From the NCBI GenBank assembly GCA_947496705.1, contig CANMDW010000010.1:1-64000 (forward strand): a stretch of 64,000 bases of DNA, in the 5' to 3' direction. Numbering within the stretch: position 1 is the first letter of the stretch; each line of letters starts with the position of its first letter. The notes beneath the pieces were generated by a model. The model was not told the DNA's origin. It did not search any database and worked only from the letters and a program-made list of their open reading frames with translations. Source of the stretch: an uncultured Aquimarina sp. (GTDB lineage Bacteria > Bacteroidota > Bacteroidia > Flavobacteriales > Flavobacteriaceae). Both the position numbers and the translations under genes were made by a program. Shown here piece after piece: positions 54,981 through 63,949 of the stretch.

Positions 54981-55000
54981 TCTGCCACAGGCAGACAAGG
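54981..55000. repeat. short palindrome in the tyrA - DAHP synthase gap
   Basis: TCTGCC ACAG GGCAGA-like arms (TCTGCCACAGGCAGACAAGG), a member of the GCCTG/CAGGC family in the 86-bp intercistronic gap. Confidence 0.5.
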
Positions 55001-55045
55001 GTTATTGTTTATTTCTTAATTATCTGTTTATTTTCTATTCTCTCG

Positions 55046-55894
55046 TTACGAAATTCCTTTCAAAATTACCTTTATATGATTTGTATCTTCCATTTCTTTA
55101 TAGATTTCATCAAAATTATCTTCTTCCATTAGCTTCTTAAATTGCTCTAGATTTGCGATATATTCTTCTAATGTTTCGATTACATTTTCTTTATTCTGCC
55201 TAAAAATTGGCGCCCACATGGCTGGCGAACTTTTTGCTAAACGAACCGTAGAGGCAAAACCACTACCCGCCATATCAAAAATGTCTCTTTCGTTCTTTTC
55301 TTTCTCGATGACCGTTTTACCCAACATAAAAGAACTGATGTGCGACAAATGCGAAACATAAGCAATATGTTTGTCATGTGATATCGGATCCATGTACCGA
55401 ATTCGCATCCCCAGTCTTGAAAAAATTTCCATCCCACGTTCCTGTAGTTTAAATGCTGTTTTTTCTACTTCACAAATAATATTGGTTTTTCCTCTATATA
55501 AATTTGCAATAGCGGCCTGTGGTCCAGAAAATTCTGTACCTGCTATGGGATGCGATGCCAAATAATTTCTTCTTTTATGGTGATTTGCAATAACCTCACA
55601 AAGTTTTTTCTTTGTAGAACCAGCATCAAAAACCAAACAATCATCCTGGACTAAATCCAAAACTTCTGAAATAATTGCTACAGTAGCATCGACAGGTATT
55701 GCTATAATCACAATATCGGCACCATCTACCTCATCGCCGGTAGCTTTTTTATCTATGATTCCCAGTTCTAATGCGGTATTTAAGTTTTCTTCGCTTTCAT
55801 CAATACCATAAATCTTAGCATCATCAAAAGCTGCTTTAATATCTATGGCAAACGAGCCACCTATTAGGCCTATTCCTATTATGAATACATTCAT
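55046..55894 (-). CDS. tyrA: prephenate dehydrogenase
   Basis: 282 residues. NAD-binding GIGLIGGSFA (7-16) at the N-terminus, then IPVDATVAII, DAGSTKK and the substrate block HPIAGTEFSGPQAA. Converts prephenate to 4-hydroxyphenylpyruvate for tyrosine. 10 bp after the aminotransferase gene. Confidence 0.94.
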   Translation of the reverse strand: MNVFIIGIGLIGGSFAIDIKAAFDDAKIYGIDESEENLNTALELGIIDKKATGDEVDGADIVIIAIPVDATVAIISEVLDLVQDDCLVFDAGSTKKKLCEVIANHHKRRNYLASHPIAGTEFSGPQAAIANLYRGKTNIICEVEKTAFKLQERGMEIFSRLGMRIRYMDPISHDKHIAYVSHLSHISSFMLGKTVIEKEKNERDIFDMAGSGFASTVRLAKSSPAMWAPIFRQNKENVIETLEEYIANLEQFKKLMEEDNFDEIYKEMEDTNHIKVILKGIS

Positions 55895-55904
55895 TTATAC
55901 GGGG

Positions 55905-57098
55905 TTATGATTTTTGATTTACGGTATTATTTGTAAATCGTAATTCTTCATTCTTAAATCTACCTATGGCTTCTCTAATATTTTCTTTGGTTACGCAAAG
56001 CGAAAAACGAATGTATCCCTTCCCATTACTTCCAAAGATATCTCCCGGTGCAATAAATATGTCATTCTGATACAGAATGTTATCAATAAAGCCAATCGCA
56101 TCTGTTCCTGCTGGCAGCTTAGCCCATACAAACATTCCTTTTGCTGTTTTATCATAAGTACATCCCAAGAGCGTTGCTAATTCCCATATTAATGCTCTCC
56201 TTTCTTTATAAATCGCATTCATTTTGTTGTACCAATCATCAGAAATACGTAACGCAGCTATTGCTCCTCTTTGTATGCCTTGAAACATCCCACTATCCAT
56301 ATTGCTTTTTACTTTTAGAATAGCTTCAATCTTATCGGCACTACCACTTACCATGCCTACTCGCCATCCTGCCATATTAAAGGTCTTGCTTAAAGAGTTT
56401 AACTCTAAAGCCACTTCTTTTGCTCCGTCTATAGATAAAATGCTTATCGGACTATCATTTAAGATAAAACTATAAGGATTATCTTTTACCAATAGAATAC
56501 TATGTTTTTTGGCAAAATCTACCATCTTTTCAAACATCTCAATATTTCCTGAAGCTCCTGTTGGCATATTAGGATAGTTGACCCACATAATTTTCACCTT
56601 ACTCAAATCTCTTTTTGAAAGACTATGAAAATCAGGTTCCCATCCATTTTCTTCTACCAAATCATAAAAAATTGGTTTTGCCCCTACCAAATTGGTTACC
56701 GAAGTATATGTAGGATACCCTGGGTTTGGGACCAATACTTCATCTCCTTCATTAAGGTACGCTAATGAAATATGCATAATCCCTTCTTTGGATCCCATTA
56801 ACGGCAAAATTTCATTTTCAGGATTTAGCAACACTTTGTATTTATCTTTATAGAACTCTGCAATCGCTTTCCTCAATTCTGGCAGCCCTTGATAGCTTTG
56901 GTATTTATGAGCTCCGTCTACAATCACAGCATCCTGAATAGCCTGCACCACCTCTTTGGGCGGATCCAGATCGGGGCTACCAATAGCCATATTTAAAATT
57001 GGTTTACCAGATGCTACAAGGGCTCTTACCTCTCTTAATTTTTTGGAGAAATAATATTCTTCTACTGTTGCCAATCTTTTTGCTGTTTGAATACTCAT
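55905..57098 (-). CDS. PLP-dependent aminotransferase (class I/II), probably aromatic
   Basis: 397 residues, fold type I. N-terminal MAIGSPDLDPP, YQSYQGLPELRKAI, NYPNMPTGA and the PLP lysine in SLSKTFNMAGWRVGM (about 234). Placed between pheA (4-base overlap) and tyrA, so the likely reaction is the final transamination of phenylpyruvate and 4-hydroxyphenylpyruvate; specificity is inferred from context. Confidence 0.9.
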   Translation of the reverse strand: MSIQTAKRLATVEEYYFSKKLREVRALVASGKPILNMAIGSPDLDPPKEVVQAIQDAVIVDGAHKYQSYQGLPELRKAIAEFYKDKYKVLLNPENEILPLMGSKEGIMHISLAYLNEGDEVLVPNPGYPTYTSVTNLVGAKPIFYDLVEENGWEPDFHSLSKRDLSKVKIMWVNYPNMPTGASGNIEMFEKMVDFAKKHSILLVKDNPYSFILNDSPISILSIDGAKEVALELNSLSKTFNMAGWRVGMVSGSADKIEAILKVKSNMDSGMFQGIQRGAIAALRISDDWYNKMNAIYKERRALIWELATLLGCTYDKTAKGMFVWAKLPAGTDAIGFIDNILYQNDIFIAPGDIFGSNGKGYIRFSLCVTKENIREAIGRFKNEELRFTNNTVNQKS

Positions 57099-57976
57099 CC
57101 GTTTTGGTTTTTATATTCTCCTAAAACTTTTAATTCTAATGCCATAATCTTTAATATGGCAATTGCTTTTTCATAATCTTCATAAGCATTAAAAGTTACA
57201 TCCACAAAGAAAGAATATTTCCAGGGCATGTTGATGATGGGTAACGATTGTATTTTGGTTAAATTTAAATTACAATCACTCATTACATTCAATACGGTGG
57301 CCAGGCTTCCTCTTTTATGATCGGTTAGGAACTTTAATGAGGCTTTGTTAATTTCTTCTTTCGGCACTCCTGAACCTTCTCTTTTATTGAGGATAAAAAA
57401 CCGGGTGCTATTCGACTTTATTGTCTGAATCTCTCTGGCTAAAATATGTAATTGATAAATACTCGCTGCAACCTCGCCGGCAACGGCAGCTACTCCTTTT
57501 AGTTGTTGCTTATGAATACGTCTTGCCACATCGGCTGTATCTGCATCTTCTACCAATTTGATATGTGGTAGTGCTCTAAAAAATTCTTTACATTGTAATA
57601 AAGCCATAGGATGGGAATACACTTCTTTGATATCTGAAATTTCCTGCCCCTCTAAAGCCATTAAACAATGGTGGATAGGTAAAAAATACTCCCCGCTAAT
57701 CGTAAGCTCATGCTCATCGATGTATGCATAATTAGGAATAATAGATCCCGCAATAGAATTTTCTATGGCCATTACTGCATCTGTACTTTTATGCTGCTCC
57801 AGGCTATGCACCAATTCCTGAAATGACATACACTCATCGACATCGATATCTTCTCCAAAATATGCTTGAGCAATTCTGTGGTGATATGATCCTTTTATTC
57901 CTTGTATGGCTACTTTTTGTTTCAAATGTTCTTCAAAAAAATTATACAATTCGCTTTTACTTAATTTCAGCTTCAA
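57095..57976 (-). CDS. pheA: prephenate dehydratase
   Basis: Catalyses prephenate to phenylpyruvate. Periplasmic-binding-like catalytic domain (VAIQGIKGSYHH about 22-33, AIENSIAGSI, NSTRFFIL) and C-terminal ACT domain (about 215-290, RGSLATVLNVMSDCNLNL, KIQSLPI) for Phe feedback. No chorismate mutase is fused; that is on the DAHP synthase. The start is uncertain: TTG at 57976 gives 293 residues and a TTG at 57925 gives MKQKVAIQG and 276 residues, closer to the family. No ATG is available. A terminator lies 20 bases upstream of 57976. Confidence 0.93.
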   Translation of the reverse strand: MKLKLSKSELYNFFEEHLKQKVAIQGIKGSYHHRIAQAYFGEDIDVDECMSFQELVHSLEQHKSTDAVMAIENSIAGSIIPNYAYIDEHELTISGEYFLPIHHCLMALEGQEISDIKEVYSHPMALLQCKEFFRALPHIKLVEDADTADVARRIHKQQLKGVAAVAGEVAASIYQLHILAREIQTIKSNSTRFFILNKREGSGVPKEEINKASLKFLTDHKRGSLATVLNVMSDCNLNLTKIQSLPIINMPWKYSFFVDVTFNAYEDYEKAIAILKIMALELKVLGEYKNQNG

Positions 57977-57996
57977 TTCACAAAGAAATTTTTGCT

Positions 57997-58028
57997 AAAA
58001 AAAAAATCCCGATGTTGCTATCGGGATT
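57997..58028 (-). terminator. attenuator terminator before pheA
   Basis: On the minus strand AATCCCGAT (58028-58020), loop AGCAAC, ATCGGGATT (58013-58005), then ten U (to 57997): a perfect 9-bp GC-containing stem plus U-run immediately upstream of pheA. The 5' arm can pair instead with TCGGGAT at 58071-58065 in the leader reading frame, giving a competing antiterminator. Confidence 0.85.
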
Positions 58029-58054
58029 CTAACTATATGTTTTCAAACAATTAT

Positions 58055-58132
58055 TTACATAGTGATCCCGACCTTGCTTTTAAAATAAAAGAAGAAAAAG
58101 TAAAATCGGTTCCAAGTAAACAAATTGTTCAT
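58055..58132 (-). CDS. aromatic-rich leader peptide of the pheA operon
   Basis: 25-codon frame from ATG (58132) to TAA (58055). Residues 5-17 read FTWNRFYFFFFYF: in the whole peptide seven Phe, two Tyr and one Trp. It is followed by KSKVGITM. The codons for VGI contain the antiterminator half TCGGGAT. A ribosome stalled on the Phe run leaves that half free to pair with the terminator's 5' arm; one reaching the stop codon covers it. This is the classical attenuation layout, in front of Phe/Tyr genes. Too short to have a function as a protein. Confidence 0.8.
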   Translation of the reverse strand: MNNLFTWNRFYFFFFYFKSKVGITM

Positions 58133-58153
58133 TGTTGTTTCTTAATTAGGTTG

Positions 58154-58184
58154 CTAAAGTAGATAAAACTATTAGCATTCAAAA
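58154..58184 (-). promoter_or_regulatory. promoter of the pheA operon
   Basis: TTTTG (58184-58180), 18-base spacer, TACTTTAG (58161-58154), one mismatch from TAnnTTTG. It predicts a start of transcription near 58147, about 15 bases before the leader ATG. The rest of the gap to kbl (58185-58325) holds nothing I recognise. Confidence 0.6.
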
Positions 58185-58325
58185 TAAATTTTTATTTTTT
58201 TCATTGATTCATGGTCATTATCATCGAATTTTTAAATTTTAATTGATATCTGTGAAATATTTTGAACAAAAACACAAGTATCCTGTGAATCTTTTATGTT
58301 TTCAAACACTAACAAACGTTAGTAA

Positions 58326-59513
58326 TCATATCACTTTCAGTTCTTTACCTACTTTGGCAAAGGCTTTTATTGCTTTATCCAGGTGATGACGCTCATGAGC
58401 AGCAGATAATTGCACTCTGATTCTTGCTTTCCCTTTTGGGACAACAGGATAGAAAAATCCGATTACATAGATTCCTTCATCCAGCAATTTTGCTGCAAAC
58501 TCCTGCGCTAATTTTGCTTCATATAACATTACAGGAACGATGGGATGATCTCCCGCCAGAATATCAAAACCTGCCTTGGTTATCTCAGATCTAAAGTACT
58601 TCGTATTCTCTTCTAAGGTATCTCGCAATTTGGTTGAGGAACTTAACAAGTCTAATACTTTTATCGAAGCTCCAACAATAGATGGGGCTAAGGTATTAGA
58701 AAACAAATAGGGCCGTGAGCGCTGTCGTAATATTTCTACAATTTCCTTTCTCGCGGCGGTAAACCCTCCCGAGGCTCCGCCCAGTGCTTTACCATATGTT
58801 CCGGTAATAATATCGACACGTCCCATCACATCTCGATACTCATGAGTACCACGACCGGTTTTGCCTAGAAAACCTGTAGAATGGCATTCATCTATCATTA
58901 CCATCGCCTGATATTTATCTGCCAAATCACAGATTTTATCTAATTGTGCAATGGTACCATCCATTGAGAAGGAACCATCTGTTACAATCAATTTTCTTCG
59001 GGAACTATCGGCTTGCTTCAACTGCTTCTCTAGATCTACCATATTATTATGCTCGTATCTAAAACGCTTTGCTTTGCAAAGACGAATTCCATCAATAATA
59101 GAAGCATGATTCAATGCATCAGAAATAATTGCATCTTCTGGCCCTAATATGGGTTCAAATACTCCGCCATTGGCATCAAAAGCAGCAGCGTACAAAATAC
59201 AATCTTCCATTCCTAAAAATTCGGCGGTTTTGTGCTCTAACTCCTTATGAATATCCTGAGTGCCACAAATAAACCGTACCGATGATAACCCGTATCCATG
59301 TGAGTCAATAGCTTCTTTTCCTGCTTTAATGACCTCGGGATGCGATGACAGGCCCAAATAATTATTTGCACAAAAATTGAGAACATGTTTTGTTTTGGTA
59401 GTATCGATTTCTGCCCCTTGCGGAGTGGTTATAATACGCTCTGATTTATATAACCCTGCAACTTTTATCTCTTCCAGTTCTTTCTGTAAATCGGCTTTTA
59501 TATTTGAAAACAT
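58326..59513 (-). CDS. kbl: glycine C-acetyltransferase (2-amino-3-ketobutyrate CoA ligase)
   Basis: 395-residue PLP enzyme of the α-oxoamine synthase family; splits 2-amino-3-oxobutyrate with CoA to glycine and acetyl-CoA. NFCANNYLGLSSHPEV (47-62), DECHSTGFLGKTGRGT and the PLP lysine in TYGKALGGASGG (about 240). Follows tdh by 108 bp, together completing threonine breakdown. Confidence 0.95.
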   Translation of the reverse strand: MFSNIKADLQKELEEIKVAGLYKSERIITTPQGAEIDTTKTKHVLNFCANNYLGLSSHPEVIKAGKEAIDSHGYGLSSVRFICGTQDIHKELEHKTAEFLGMEDCILYAAAFDANGGVFEPILGPEDAIISDALNHASIIDGIRLCKAKRFRYEHNNMVDLEKQLKQADSSRRKLIVTDGSFSMDGTIAQLDKICDLADKYQAMVMIDECHSTGFLGKTGRGTHEYRDVMGRVDIITGTYGKALGGASGGFTAARKEIVEILRQRSRPYLFSNTLAPSIVGASIKVLDLLSSSTKLRDTLEENTKYFRSEITKAGFDILAGDHPIVPVMLYEAKLAQEFAAKLLDEGIYVIGFFYPVVPKGKARIRVQLSAAHERHHLDKAIKAFAKVGKELKVI

Positions 59514-59554
59514 AGATGATTATTGTTTATTATTATTTATTCTTTTTGCCACGA

Positions 59555-59577
59555 ACCTGCCTGTGGAAAGGGCAGGT
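59555..59577. repeat. GCCTG/CAGG palindrome between tdh and kbl
   Basis: ACCTGCC TGTGGAAAG GGCAGGT; stem of seven bases, family shared with other palindromes of the window. Confidence 0.6.
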
Positions 59578-59621
59578 ACACAAATATTCTTGTTAATCGC
59601 TCAAAAAAGTGATGCAAAATT

Positions 59622-60596
59622 TCAAAGGATGAACGCTTCCGGGTTTTTTGATCCTGTTTTGTATTTTTCTTTTAGCTTTTGAATCATTGTACTTGTAATC
59701 GCCTCAAGATCAAATTCTGCTTGCCAACCCCAATCCTCTTCGGCAACAGAATCATCGATAGATTTTGGCCATCGGGATGCAATCTCTTGTCTAAAATCGG
59801 GTTCGTATTTCACTTTAAAATCGGGATATAATTTACGAATTTCTGTAACCATTTCTGCAGGAGAAAAGCTAATTCCTGCAATATTATATGAAGTCCTGAT
59901 TGTAATATTCTCTTTTGGAGCATCCATTAATTCTAAGGTTGCCCGAATGGCGTCCTCCATAAAAATCATAGGAAGTGTTGTATTTTCTTTTAGAAAACAG
60001 CTAAATTCTTCTTCGAGTACTGCTTTATGATAGATATCTACTGCATAATCTGTTGTTCCTCCTCCAGGCATGGATTGGTATCCGATCACTCCCGGATAGC
60101 GAATAGAACGAACGTCTAGCCCATATTTTAAAAAATAATACTGTGCCCAATTCTCACCAGCTGCTTTACTAATACCATATACGGTAGCAGGGTTTAAATA
60201 GGCAGTATTTGATGTCTGATCTAAAGGAGCACCTTCTCCAAAAACAGCTATCGAACTTGGAAAAAACACCTTATTTATATTGTTTATTCTGGAAACTTCC
60301 AGAACATTAAACAATGTCCTCATATTTAGATCCCAGGTTTTTAAAGGCGTTTCTTCTCCCTTGGCAGAAAGTATGGCTGCAAGATGATAGATCTGTGTTA
60401 TTTTATATTTGACAACTACTTCCTGGATTCTGTCTCTATCTGTAGCATCAATGATCTCAAAAATCCCTTTGAAATTTTCTCTGTACTTAAGATCTGAAGC
60501 AATCACATTATCTTTTCCAAATTTATGCTGAAGTGATGCTGTTAAAACAGATCCCAACTGACCATTTGCTCCAATGACTAAAACTATTGCTTCCAT
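59622..60596 (-). CDS. L-threonine 3-dehydrogenase, short-chain (epimerase-like) type
   Basis: 324-residue extended SDR. NAD loop GANGQLGS (9-16) and the catalytic Tyr-x3-Lys in VYGISKAAGENW (Tyr about 139). LAAILSAKGE and YPGVIGYQSMPGGGTTDYAVDIY (in parts: SMPGGGTTDYAVD) are typical of the SDR threonine dehydrogenases rather than sugar epimerases. The adjacent kbl and Lrp genes support the assignment. Confidence 0.9.
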   Translation of the reverse strand: MEAIVLVIGANGQLGSVLTASLQHKFGKDNVIASDLKYRENFKGIFEIIDATDRDRIQEVVVKYKITQIYHLAAILSAKGEETPLKTWDLNMRTLFNVLEVSRINNINKVFFPSSIAVFGEGAPLDQTSNTAYLNPATVYGISKAAGENWAQYYFLKYGLDVRSIRYPGVIGYQSMPGGGTTDYAVDIYHKAVLEEEFSCFLKENTTLPMIFMEDAIRATLELMDAPKENITIRTSYNIAGISFSPAEMVTEIRKLYPDFKVKYEPDFRQEIASRWPKSIDDSVAEEDWGWQAEFDLEAITSTMIQKLKEKYKTGSKNPEAFIL

Positions 60597-60742
60597 ATCC
60601 CTACTAAAATTTTAACATATTAAAGTGTTATTTACTTACTAAAGTACAAAACACAGTTTTTACATACATATATATCAAATAATTAAGTAATTATTTCTGT
60701 TTTTTAAACACATATCAGCTATATTTACTTTTAACTATTAAT

Positions 60743-60750
60743 TATATTTG
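60743..60750 (+). promoter_or_regulatory. -7 promoter element of the lrp-type gene
   Basis: Perfect TATATTTG, 28 bases before the ATG at 60779, in the 182-bp divergent region with tdh. Confidence 0.5.
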
Positions 60751-60778
60751 CTTTTGAAGTAACTTTTTTTGACACCCT

Positions 60779-61240
60779 ATGGAACATCTTGATCAAATCG
60801 ATATCACTATCCTTAGAATTCTACAGGAAGATTCTAAAAAAACTGCAAAGGAAATTGCTAATATTCTTAACCTTACTCCATCACCCGTATACGAACGAAT
60901 ACGAAGGCTAGAAAAACAAGGTTTTATTAAAAAATATGTGGCTATTCTAGACAAAAAATTAATAGATAGGTCTGTAACAACGATTTGCCAGGTTTCTATG
61001 CGGTATCACAACGAAGCTTTTATAGAAAAGTTTGAAGAACAGATACAAAACCTAAAAGAAGTGCAGGAATGTTATCATATGGCAGGACAAGTAGATTTTA
61101 TTTTGAAAATACATACGAAAGGTTTGGAAGAATATCATGATTTTGTGAAGACAAAACTTTCAAAAATTGAAAACATTGGTGTCTTAAACAGCACTTTTGT
61201 ATTAAAAGAAATTAAACATACTTCAGAGTTTTATATTTGA
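60779..61240 (+). CDS. Lrp/AsnC family transcriptional regulator
   Basis: 153 residues. N-terminal winged HTH (ITILRILQEDSKKTAKEIA, LTPSPVYERIRRLEKQGFI) and C-terminal RAM/ligand domain (about 70-150, MAGQVDFILKIHTKGLEEY). Divergent from tdh-kbl, so it probably senses an amino acid and controls that operon and itself. Confidence 0.94.
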   Translation: MEHLDQIDITILRILQEDSKKTAKEIANILNLTPSPVYERIRRLEKQGFIKKYVAILDKKLIDRSVTTICQVSMRYHNEAFIEKFEEQIQNLKEVQECYHMAGQVDFILKIHTKGLEEYHDFVKTKLSKIENIGVLNSTFVLKEIKHTSEFYI

Positions 61241-61264
61241 TGATCAAAGAATCAAGATCACTTC

Positions 61265-61288
61265 GCCTGTCTGCCAATCCAGGCAGGC
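61265..61288 (+). terminator. palindromic repeat acting as likely terminator of the lrp-type gene
   Basis: GCCTGTCTG / CAGGCAGGC stem (nine pairs with one G-T), loop CCAATC, followed by TTTT, 24 bp after the stop. A member of the GCCTG palindrome family, flanked by AGAATCAAGAATCAAGA-type direct words. Confidence 0.6.
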
Positions 61289-61412
61289 TTTTAGAATCAA
61301 GAATCAAGACTTTTTATGTAATTTTAAAAATAACTGACAATCTGAAATTTAAGACCTTAACTAGCTGTATGCTCCTGAAAGCGATACCATAAAAATTTAC
61401 AGGTAATTCCAT

Positions 61413-62729
61413 TTATTTCATATTCATATTAGATAAATATTCCTTTAACCAAATGGCAGATTTTTTCATTTTGCGTTGTAAAGTCTTTTGGTTAAGGCTA
61501 ATGATCCCAAACTTTGGGATATATCCTTCGGCCCATTCAAAATTATCGACCAATGTCCATAGTAATATTCCTTTAACATGAATCCCTTTTTCCAGAACTG
61601 CTTTCATACCCTGAATTACTTTTTTGTAGTATTCGATTCGCTCTTGATCGTCTTCATCTGTCGATAAGGCCATACCACATTCAGTAAGCCATAATGGCTT
61701 TTCGGGGTCATATTTTGCAAACCGTTCTAAAAAATAGGGTATCCCTTCGGGATAGGTCTCCCAACCCATTACAGAAGTTGCTACATTTCTCTTTTTGGGT
61801 TTTACCTGCAATGCTCCCAGATACGGGATATACCAGGCAGCTCTAGCCACCTCACGTGTATAGGTTTGGATTCCCAAAAAATCAAAATCTGTTTTCAGAG
61901 CTTCCAAATCTCCCTCATTGTAATATTTTGAAATACGTTTTAGAATCGGCAAATCATCAATAGGGTATCCCAATCCCAGATGGGGTTCTATAAACAATCG
62001 GTTCATCAATGTGTCAATTCTTTTTGCTGCTTTTTGATCTGCAAAAGTATTTCTATACGGTTCAATTTTGGTACAACTTATGGCAGTGCCTACCTGTAGC
62101 CCTTCTTTTTGCTTCAGCACCTTAAATCCTTCAGCCTGTGCCAGTAACAAATGATGTGTGCCCGAAATAAAATTACGAATCCCTTTCTTACCTGGTGCAT
62201 GTACCCCCAGGAAATATCCGCCACCGATGCATACAATACCTTCATTGATCAATATCCAGTAGTGTACACGATCTGCAAAATGATCCCTAAGCACAGCCAC
62301 ATAGGCTACATACCAGCTAATAATTTCTCTGTTTGCCCAACCTCCTTTATCTTGTAGTTTCTGTGGCAGATCCCAGTGATAGGTGGTGATCCAGGGCTCG
62401 ATACCTACTATAAGGCAGTAATCGATCACCTTATTATAAAAATCAATCCCTTTTTGATTCACTGTTCCTGTTCCTTCAGGGATAACTCTGGGCCAGGAAA
62501 TCGAAAAACGGAATATTTTTAGTCCAATAGCCACAGCAAGATCAATATCTTCTTTATAGCAATGATAGAAATCGGTCGCTACTTTTGCATTGGACTTATC
62601 TTTTATTTTATGAGATTTTTTAGTGAATTCATCCCAGATTGAAGGCCCCTTACCATCTTTATCATAAGCGCCTTCTGTTTGTGCAGCAGCGGTAGTAACT
62701 CCCCAGCTAAAGTTTTTAAATAGGTTCAT
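61413..62729 (-). CDS. glycoside hydrolase family 1 protein (β-glucosidase-like)
   Basis: 438 residues, TIM barrel. SWGVTTAAAQTEG (8-20), FRFSISWPRVIPEG, TYHWDLPQ and the two catalytic glutamates: acid/base in LINEGI (about 159; the usual motif is NEP) and nucleophile in LTECGMAL (about 349; usually TENG). Both Glu remain but their flanks are altered. No signal peptide, so cytoplasmic. Specificity unknown. Confidence 0.9.
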   Translation of the reverse strand: MNLFKNFSWGVTTAAAQTEGAYDKDGKGPSIWDEFTKKSHKIKDKSNAKVATDFYHCYKEDIDLAVAIGLKIFRFSISWPRVIPEGTGTVNQKGIDFYNKVIDYCLIVGIEPWITTYHWDLPQKLQDKGGWANREIISWYVAYVAVLRDHFADRVHYWILINEGIVCIGGGYFLGVHAPGKKGIRNFISGTHHLLLAQAEGFKVLKQKEGLQVGTAISCTKIEPYRNTFADQKAAKRIDTLMNRLFIEPHLGLGYPIDDLPILKRISKYYNEGDLEALKTDFDFLGIQTYTREVARAAWYIPYLGALQVKPKKRNVATSVMGWETYPEGIPYFLERFAKYDPEKPLWLTECGMALSTDEDDQERIEYYKKVIQGMKAVLEKGIHVKGILLWTLVDNFEWAEGYIPKFGIISLNQKTLQRKMKKSAIWLKEYLSNMNMK

Positions 62730-63016
62730 TAAGATATAATGTTCTAAAAACCAAGAACAAAGGCATTAGTGCTTGAATAATCCTTTTTTCAGGAAAGAAA
62801 ATAATATAAAGAAAATAAGTTGCTGAATACAGCAAACTAACTTATAAGAAAGTTGTTTTATTATTCGTTTTAGAAACCTATATAACATATTGAAAATCTT
62901 ATGATTATAAAGATAACGCATACTATATCATTTTACTTTACCGCAATATTATCATAGTGTTAACATCCTTTTTAAGATTTTTTTTAAGTTCTGAGTACAA
63001 TAATTACCGAATTATG

Positions 63017-63024
63017 TACTTTTG
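63017..63024 (+). promoter_or_regulatory. -7 promoter element of gldA
   Basis: TACTTTTG matches TAnnTTTG exactly, 25 bases before the gldA ATG. Confidence 0.5.
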
Positions 63025-63049
63025 AATGTAATCAGACTCATCATCATAT

Positions 63050-63949
63050 ATGACAATATCGGTATCCAACATTTCTAAATATTATAAGGATCAAAAAGCA
63101 TTAAATGCTATTTCTTTTGATGTAAAACAAGGAGAAATTGTAGGTTTTTTAGGACCCAATGGGGCCGGTAAATCAACGATGATGAAAATCTTAACCACTT
63201 ATCTCAATCCATCTGAAGGTGAAGCTTTGGTGAATGGATTTGATATCCACTCACAACCTATCGATGTACAAAAAAGTGTAGGGTATCTTCCTGAGCATAA
63301 CCCTTTATATCTGGAAATGTATGTGAGAGAGTATCTATCGTTTAATGCGCAGGTTTATAAAATTTCAACATCCAGGATTGAACAGGTTATTGAATTAACA
63401 GGATTGACTCCCGAGGCGAATAAAAAGATCGGACAACTCTCAAAGGGATATCGCCAGCGTGTTGGTTTGGCATGTGCATTATTACATGATCCCAAAGTAT
63501 TAATTTTGGATGAACCTACAACCGGATTAGATCCCAATCAACTTTTGGAAATCAGAGAATTGATAAGGTCTGTTGGCAAAGAAAAAACAGTTTTTCTTTC
63601 TACACACATCATGCAGGAGGTCGAAGCCATTTGCGATAGGGTGATTATTATCAATAAAGGAGAAATTGTTGCCGATAAGAATTTAAATTCGATGATTAAT
63701 GAAACCGATCAAATCATAGATGTAGAATTTGACTATCGTGTAGAAGAAGCATTTCTGTTAAAATTACCTAATGTTACGAAAGTAAAAAACAAACACGATT
63801 TTGTGTATCAACTCACTTTTGACACTTCTATTGATATGCGCCCTGTAGTTTTTGATTTTGCCCACGACAATAAGTTAAAGATTTTGCAGCTATCAAGAAA
63901 AAATAAAAATCTGGAAAGCTTGTTTAGAGAGCTCACCAAGCCTTCTTAA
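63050..63949 (+). CDS. gldA: gliding motility-associated ABC transporter ATP-binding protein GldA
   Basis: 299 residues. Walker A GPNGAGKST (35-43), Q-loop in VGYLPEHNPLY, signature LSKGYRQRVGLA (about 129), Walker B LILDEPTTGLDP and the H-loop STH. ATPase of the GldAFG exporter needed for gliding in F. johnsoniae; GldF and GldG are not in the window. The name is favoured over a generic ABC ATPase because of length and the MTISVSNISKYYKDQKAL start. Confidence 0.88.
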   Translation: MTISVSNISKYYKDQKALNAISFDVKQGEIVGFLGPNGAGKSTMMKILTTYLNPSEGEALVNGFDIHSQPIDVQKSVGYLPEHNPLYLEMYVREYLSFNAQVYKISTSRIEQVIELTGLTPEANKKIGQLSKGYRQRVGLACALLHDPKVLILDEPTTGLDPNQLLEIRELIRSVGKEKTVFLSTHIMQEVEAICDRVIIINKGEIVADKNLNSMINETDQIIDVEFDYRVEEAFLLKLPNVTKVKNKHDFVYQLTFDTSIDMRPVVFDFAHDNKLKILQLSRKNKNLESLFRELTKPS

